Shown here: one piece after another, positions 35,413-38,603 of the stretch
Layout: each line of letters starts with the position of its first letter
Position numbering within the stretch: position 1 is the stretch's first letter
Origin: Bacteroidota bacterium
GTDB lineage: Bacteria > Bacteroidota > Bacteroidia > NS11-12g > UBA955
NCBI GenBank assembly: GCA_016868785.1
Contig: VGFS01000020.1
Location: 1 to 38,603 of the forward strand
Reading direction: 5' to 3'
Length of the DNA stretch: 38,603 nt
The notes under the pieces: model-generated
The model's database searches: none
What the model was told of the DNA's origin: nothing
Seen by the model: the letters and a program-made list of their open reading frames with translations, nothing else
Made by a program: the position numbers and the translations under genes

Positions 35413-36300
35413 TTACAACAACAGCAAAGCCGCTGCTTCGCGAACCAACTTTGCAGAGAGCAACTTCTTCGCAGCCTCCTCTCGGTTGTGCCATTGTTCC
35501 AAAGAAAGGTTATCAAAACCCTGATCACTTAACCAAGCCAATGCTTGGGTGTAATCCGCTTGTGTGGGTTCTACAGGCAGGGCCGACAACTGTCCAATTT
35601 CATTACCTGTCAGCACCTTACTCATACGAACCGCTTCTGGTAATCGATCGTATCCCAAGGTAGGTTGCATCGGCTGCGACAGTTCAAACATGCTATCTCT
35701 GTTGGGCAAGCAATACCAAGCACCGCCCATTCTGCCCACCAAATTCATTTTAAAGGGATCGAGTTTTCCGTCTTCTCCCAACACAGAGGATTTGATGTGC
35801 ATCTTCAACACCTGAGCCATGATCAGTTTGCCCGATCCGCCACCTTCACCAAACTCCTTAATATCAATCACTTTGCACTCCAACTGCACGGGCGCTTCCG
35901 CCACACGCATTGGCTTTACCAAATCAGACGCCAATGGCGTAAATCCCGCCTTCTCAAATTCGCTCACCCCATGGGCCCAAGGCGCTGCCGCCACATTCAT
36001 CTGCTCCACCATGGAGTAGCTCACCACATTGACCACCACCTCTGGTACAGCCTTGGCATTCAAATACGTTTGCTTTGGGGTGCCGTCTCTGCCGCTATTG
36101 TTGGGCGAAAACACAACCACCGGCGGATTCGCACTCACCACATTGAAAAAACTAAAGGGTGCCAAGTTCAAGCGACCCTGTGCGTCAATTGTACTGGCAA
36201 AACAGATCGGGCGCGGACTCACACTGCCCAACAAATATTGATGCAACTGGGGTAGCGGGGTGCTACTGGGATCAACTTCCAAATAATCGTGTGTGCTCAT
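35413..36300 (-). CDS. Flavin reductase-like (FMN-binding split-barrel) protein
   Basis: 295 residues. The N-terminal two thirds fit the flavin reductase-like domain: YLLGSVSPRPICFASTID, LNLAPFSFFNVVSANPPVVVFSP with the FMN-binding Ser/Phe segment, a stretch ending VVNVVSYSMVEQMN, and AEAPVQLECKVIDI. A helical C-terminal extension of about 70 residues is added. It may reduce or bind flavin with NAD(P)H; its partner is unknown. It lies 13 bases downstream of ribBA on the same strand, so flavin synthesis and a flavin-binding protein are likely co-expressed. Confidence 0.87.
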   Translation of the reverse strand: MSTHDYLEVDPSSTPLPQLHQYLLGSVSPRPICFASTIDAQGRLNLAPFSFFNVVSANPPVVVFSPNNSGRDGTPKQTYLNAKAVPEVVVNVVSYSMVEQMNVAAAPWAHGVSEFEKAGFTPLASDLVKPMRVAEAPVQLECKVIDIKEFGEGGGSGKLIMAQVLKMHIKSSVLGEDGKLDPFKMNLVGRMGGAWYCLPNRDSMFELSQPMQPTLGYDRLPEAVRMSKVLTGNEIGQLSALPVEPTQADYTQALAWLSDQGFDNLSLEQWHNREEAAKKLLSAKLVREAAALLLL

Positions 36301-36313
36301 AGGCTGGTTTAAA

Positions 36314-37549
36314 TCACAGTGCGTGACCCATTTTTATTTTCTTCGTATCGAGGTATTTCGCGTTGTGGGGATTCGGTTCAATTTGCAAAGGCACATTGTC
36401 TACAATCTCCAATCCATACCCAATCAATCCCTTGCGTTTTTTGGGGTTGTTGCTGATCAATCGCATCTTTTTGATGCCCAAATCGCGCAGAATTTGCGCC
36501 CCTATACCGTAATCGCGCTCATCCATGTTGAAACCCAGCTTCAAATTGGCCTCCACCGTGTCGAAGCCCTGCTCCTGCAATTTGTACGCCTTCAATTTAT
36601 TCAGCAGGCCAATGCCTCTACCCTCTTGGTTCATGTATACAATCACCCCCTTGCCCTCAGCCTCAATCAACTGCATCGCCTTGTGCAATTGCTCGCCACA
36701 ATCACACCTACAACTGCCAAAAATATCGCCTGTTAAACAACTGCTATGCACCCGCACCATCACAGCTTCCTCGATTGTCCACTCGCCCTTTATCAAAGCC
36801 AAATGCTCCTGTCCGCTGTCTTTTTGTCGGAAAGCCACCAAATCAAAATCACCCCATTGGGTAGGCATTTGCACCGATATTTCTCGCTGAATCAACGACT
36901 CATGCTTCAAGCGATACGCGATCAAGCCTTCAATGGAGATGATCTTCAAATTCAACTCTTTGGCAATTTCTAACAAATCGGGCAGTCGGGCCATTTCCCC
37001 ATCCTCTTTCAATATCTCCACGATACATCCCGCCGGCTCAAACCCCGCCATCACCGCCAAATCCACCGCCGCCTCGGTATGTCCCGCCCTGCGCAACACC
37101 CCTCCGCTCTTAGCAATCAACGGAAAAATATGTCCGGGCTTGCCCAATTCACTCGCTTGAATGTTTGGATCTATCAAAGCCTGAATGGTCTTGCTGCGGT
37201 CCGATGCACTGATTCCCGTGGTGCAACCATGTCCCAGCAAATCCACACTCACCGTAAAGGCCGTTTCATGGGTGGCGGTGTTTTTGTTCACCATCATTTC
37301 GATGCCCAAGGCCTGACAGCGCTCTTCCAACATCGGCACACAAATCAAGCCGCGGCCCTTGGTGGCCATGAAGTTCACCAACTCGGGCGTCATGTTGCGC
37401 GCGGCCGTTAGAAAATCCCCCTCGTTTTCACGGTTTTCATCATCCACCACGATCACCACCCTGCCGGCCTTGATCTCCGCAATGGCCTCTTCAATGGTGT
37501 TCAACTGAAATGGCGACATCGTATGGGTACTTTCATTAGAATTCAACAT
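36314..37549 (-). CDS. ribBA: Bifunctional 3,4-dihydroxy-2-butanone-4-phosphate synthase / GTP cyclohydrolase II
   Basis: 411 residues, catalysing the two entry steps of riboflavin synthesis. RibB domain (about 15-215): [16 protein letters not shown] with the Mg-binding acids, [11 protein letters not shown], and [14 protein letters not shown]. RibA domain (about 220-405): [23 protein letters not shown] with the three zinc Cys, [15 protein letters not shown], and [13 protein letters not shown] with catalytic residues. Both active sites look intact. The ATG at 37549 is supported by a -7 box 7 bases upstream; a second ATG at MSPFQL is the alternative. Confidence 0.96.
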   Translation of the reverse strand: MLNSNESTHTMSPFQLNTIEEAIAEIKAGRVVIVVDDENRENEGDFLTAARNMTPELVNFMATKGRGLICVPMLEERCQALGIEMMVNKNTATHETAFTVSVDLLGHGCTTGISASDRSKTIQALIDPNIQASELGKPGHIFPLIAKSGGVLRRAGHTEAAVDLAVMAGFEPAGCIVEILKEDGEMARLPDLLEIAKELNLKIISIEGLIAYRLKHESLIQREISVQMPTQWGDFDLVAFRQKDSGQEHLALIKGEWTIEEAVMVRVHSSCLTGDIFGSCRCDCGEQLHKAMQLIEAEGKGVIVYMNQEGRGIGLLNKLKAYKLQEQGFDTVEANLKLGFNMDERDYGIGAQILRDLGIKKMRLISNNPKKRKGLIGYGLEIVDNVPLQIEPNPHNAKYLDTKKIKMGHAL

Positions 37550-37556
37550 GCTTTTA

Positions 37557-37564
37557 CAAATTTA
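37557..37564 (-). promoter_or_regulatory. -7 promoter box of ribBA
   Basis: TAAATTTG on the minus strand matches TAnnTTTG and ends 7 nt before the ribBA ATG. A TTG about 21 bases farther upstream could serve as -33. Confidence 0.65.
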
Positions 37565-37629
37565 TGGCGGAATACATCCTAAAAACAATTAGAATCCATG
37601 AATGTTGCTTTAATATTGACATAACAATC

Positions 37630-38091
37630 ATGCTACCCGAAAAGACCGATATCAAAACGCTGTGTTTGGACCACGTTGACAAACTCATCGCCGAGTATGA
37701 GGACAGTATTGCAGAATTGCAAAAAGGCATGTTTGAAGAAACCAAAAGTTCTGCGGGCGACAAATATGAGACCTCTCGCACCCAGTTTCAGCGGGAGATT
37801 GAGCGACTCAAAACGCAAATTTCCCAAGTGCATACCACCAAAGCCGTATTGCTCAGCCTCACCCTAAGCAAATCCATCACGGTTGGGGAAGGTTCTCTCT
37901 TGACAGTGAGTTTGGGCTCCAACCAACTAACCATTTACATCGCCGCGGCCTTGGGCAGTCTCAAATACAACGGACAACAGGTGCAAGCCATCAGCGTTCA
38001 ATCACCACTAGGCACAGCCTTGCGTGGACACAAAGAGGGCGATGTCATCGCGTTCAACCAGAAAAAATACAAAATCGAGGCGTTGGCCTAA
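37630..38091 (+). CDS. GreA/GreB-like C-terminal domain protein
   Basis: 153 residues from the ATG at 37630. An N-terminal coiled coil (CLDHVDKLIAEYEDSIAELQ and RTQFQREIERLKTQISQ) is followed by an FKBP-like domain with the GreA-type ending AISVQSPLGTALRGHKEGD. This is the layout of transcript-cleavage factors, but the coiled coil is short and lacks an evident acidic tip, so binding RNA polymerase without cleavage activity is possible. The open frame begins at 37564 inside the ribBA promoter; the later start is preferred because TAATATTG, a one-mismatch -7 box, lies 11 bases before it. It is divergent from ribBA and convergent with the E1 gene. Confidence 0.7.
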   Translation: MLPEKTDIKTLCLDHVDKLIAEYEDSIAELQKGMFEETKSSAGDKYETSRTQFQREIERLKTQISQVHTTKAVLLSLTLSKSITVGEGSLLTVSLGSNQLTIYIAAALGSLKYNGQQVQAISVQSPLGTALRGHKEGDVIAFNQKKYKIEALA

Positions 38092-38098
38092 CCCCCAA

Positions 38099-38603
38099 TT
38101 ACGATTCCAACATCTCCCGCAACACCGCTTCTACTTTGTCGGCGTTCGGCAACATGATGGCTTCCATGGCGGCATTCAACGGCACTGCAGGCACGTCGGC
38201 ACTTCCCATGGTTCTAATGGGCGCATCCAAATATTGAAAACACGCTTGGGAGATTCTTCCCGCCAACGCCTCCGCAAAACTGTTTCTCAGGGTTTCCTCC
38301 GTGAGCACAAATACTTTGCCATGCTTTTGGGTTAACGCTATAACCGCTTCTTCGTCGTAGGGCGATAATGTCCGCAAATCCAACACTTCCACCTGCCCAG
38401 GCATCGCTTTGGCGGCATTCATGGCCCAATAAACACCCATACCGTAAGTCACCACACCCACCGATTCTCCCGAATCCACAGCCTCATTAGAAGCCGCCAA
38501 GGCGATGCGGGCTTTTCCAAAAGGCACCACATAATCTTCATCAGGCTCAGGCGTTTTGGCCAAATCAGTGCCCGGAACCTTGCTCCAATACAAACCCTTG
38601 TGC
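38099..38603 (-). CDS. 2-oxoacid dehydrogenase E1 component, beta (transketolase C-terminal) part, 5' end outside window
   Basis: 168 visible C-terminal residues, open to the window edge. DEDYVVPFGKARIA, SVGVVTYGMGVYWAMNAAK, VEVLDLRTLSPYDEEAV and VFVLTEETLRNSFAEALAGRI are typical of the C-terminal domain of pyruvate or branched-chain 2-oxoacid dehydrogenase E1 beta, which decarboxylates the 2-oxoacid with thiamine diphosphate. Bacteroidetes often fuse E1 alpha and beta in one chain; the missing part would show this. It cannot be told from here which oxoacid is used. The convergent GreA/B-like gene ends 7 bases away. Confidence 0.9.
   Translation of the reverse strand, partial: HKGLYWSKVPGTDLAKTPEPDEDYVVPFGKARIALAASNEAVDSGESVGVVTYGMGVYWAMNAAKAMPGQVEVLDLRTLSPYDEEAVIALTQKHGKVFVLTEETLRNSFAEALAGRISQACFQYLDAPIRTMGSADVPAVPLNAAMEAIMLPNADKVEAVLREMLES

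Noticed and set aside
1-38603. tRNA, rRNA, CRISPR array, insertion sequence, prophage or integron
   Set aside because: No cloverleaf, regularly spaced direct repeats, transposase, integrase or phage gene was recognised on either strand.

Overview
The window looks like a chromosomal segment of a Bacteroidota (Bacteroidetes) bacterium. Evidence seen in the sequence: a CarboxypepD-reg/TonB-type receptor with a lipoprotein gene beside it, a C-terminal type IX secretion sorting domain, a DUF2723 membrane protein, a fused RibBA, and perfect Bacteroidetes-type -7 promoter boxes (TAnnTTTG) in front of many genes. Base composition is near 50% GC, with one AT-rich intergenic region. No rRNA, tRNA, CRISPR array, insertion sequence or prophage was recognised. 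The genus cannot be named from this sequence. A 38.6 kb length would fit an environmental fosmid insert, but that is only a guess.

Layout. 1-4.0 kb: 3'-truncated ffh, a small lipoprotein gene, a broken TonB-dependent receptor gene and a YbjN-like protein. 4.1-7.0 kb: a maltodextrin pair (GH13 lipoprotein plus MFS sugar transporter). 7.0-10.2 kb: an amino-acid permease with a tiny coupled exported protein, divergent from an ACMSD-type decarboxylase, then recX. 10.4-13.4 kb: htpG, a strong bidirectional terminator, and a proteorhodopsin followed (in its upstream direction) by the only gene-free stretch above 300 bases. 13.4-22 kb: a large Asp-box/VPS10-type secreted protein, a membrane phosphoesterase, a second large secreted GH13 enzyme, and a T9SS-type exported nuclease/phosphatase family protein. 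22-25.8 kb: nadK, folA, der, rlmN. 25.8-29.3 kb: a sugar-nucleotide operon (DegT aminotransferase, ugd, UDP-glucuronate decarboxylase). 29.3-38.6 kb: rlmB, DUF2723 protein, gltX, yqeY, a flavin-reductase-like protein, ribBA, a GreA/B-like protein and the 3' part of an E1 2-oxoacid dehydrogenase gene.

How the parts fit. Most genes are housekeeping (secretion, translation, rRNA modification, cofactors). The accessory functions point to a heterotroph that degrades alpha-glucans and proteins and supplements its energy with light. The rhodopsin has the Asp-Thr-Glu proton-pump residues, a green-tuning Met, and a glycine at the position that opens the carotenoid-antenna window in xanthorhodopsin. 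No carotenoid or retinal genes lie in the window.

Most notable observations: (1) the antenna-competent-looking proteorhodopsin with two abutting palindromes upstream; (2) twelve perfect TAnnTTTG boxes only 4-15 nt from start codons, implying leaderless or nearly leaderless mRNAs, some in tightly packed divergent pairs; (3) two single-base frameshifts where the restored frame gives clearly better C-termini; (4) a TonB receptor that has lost the middle of its barrel. I did not find a clearly new multi-gene system; the rhodopsin locus and the promoter architecture are the best candidates for follow-up.
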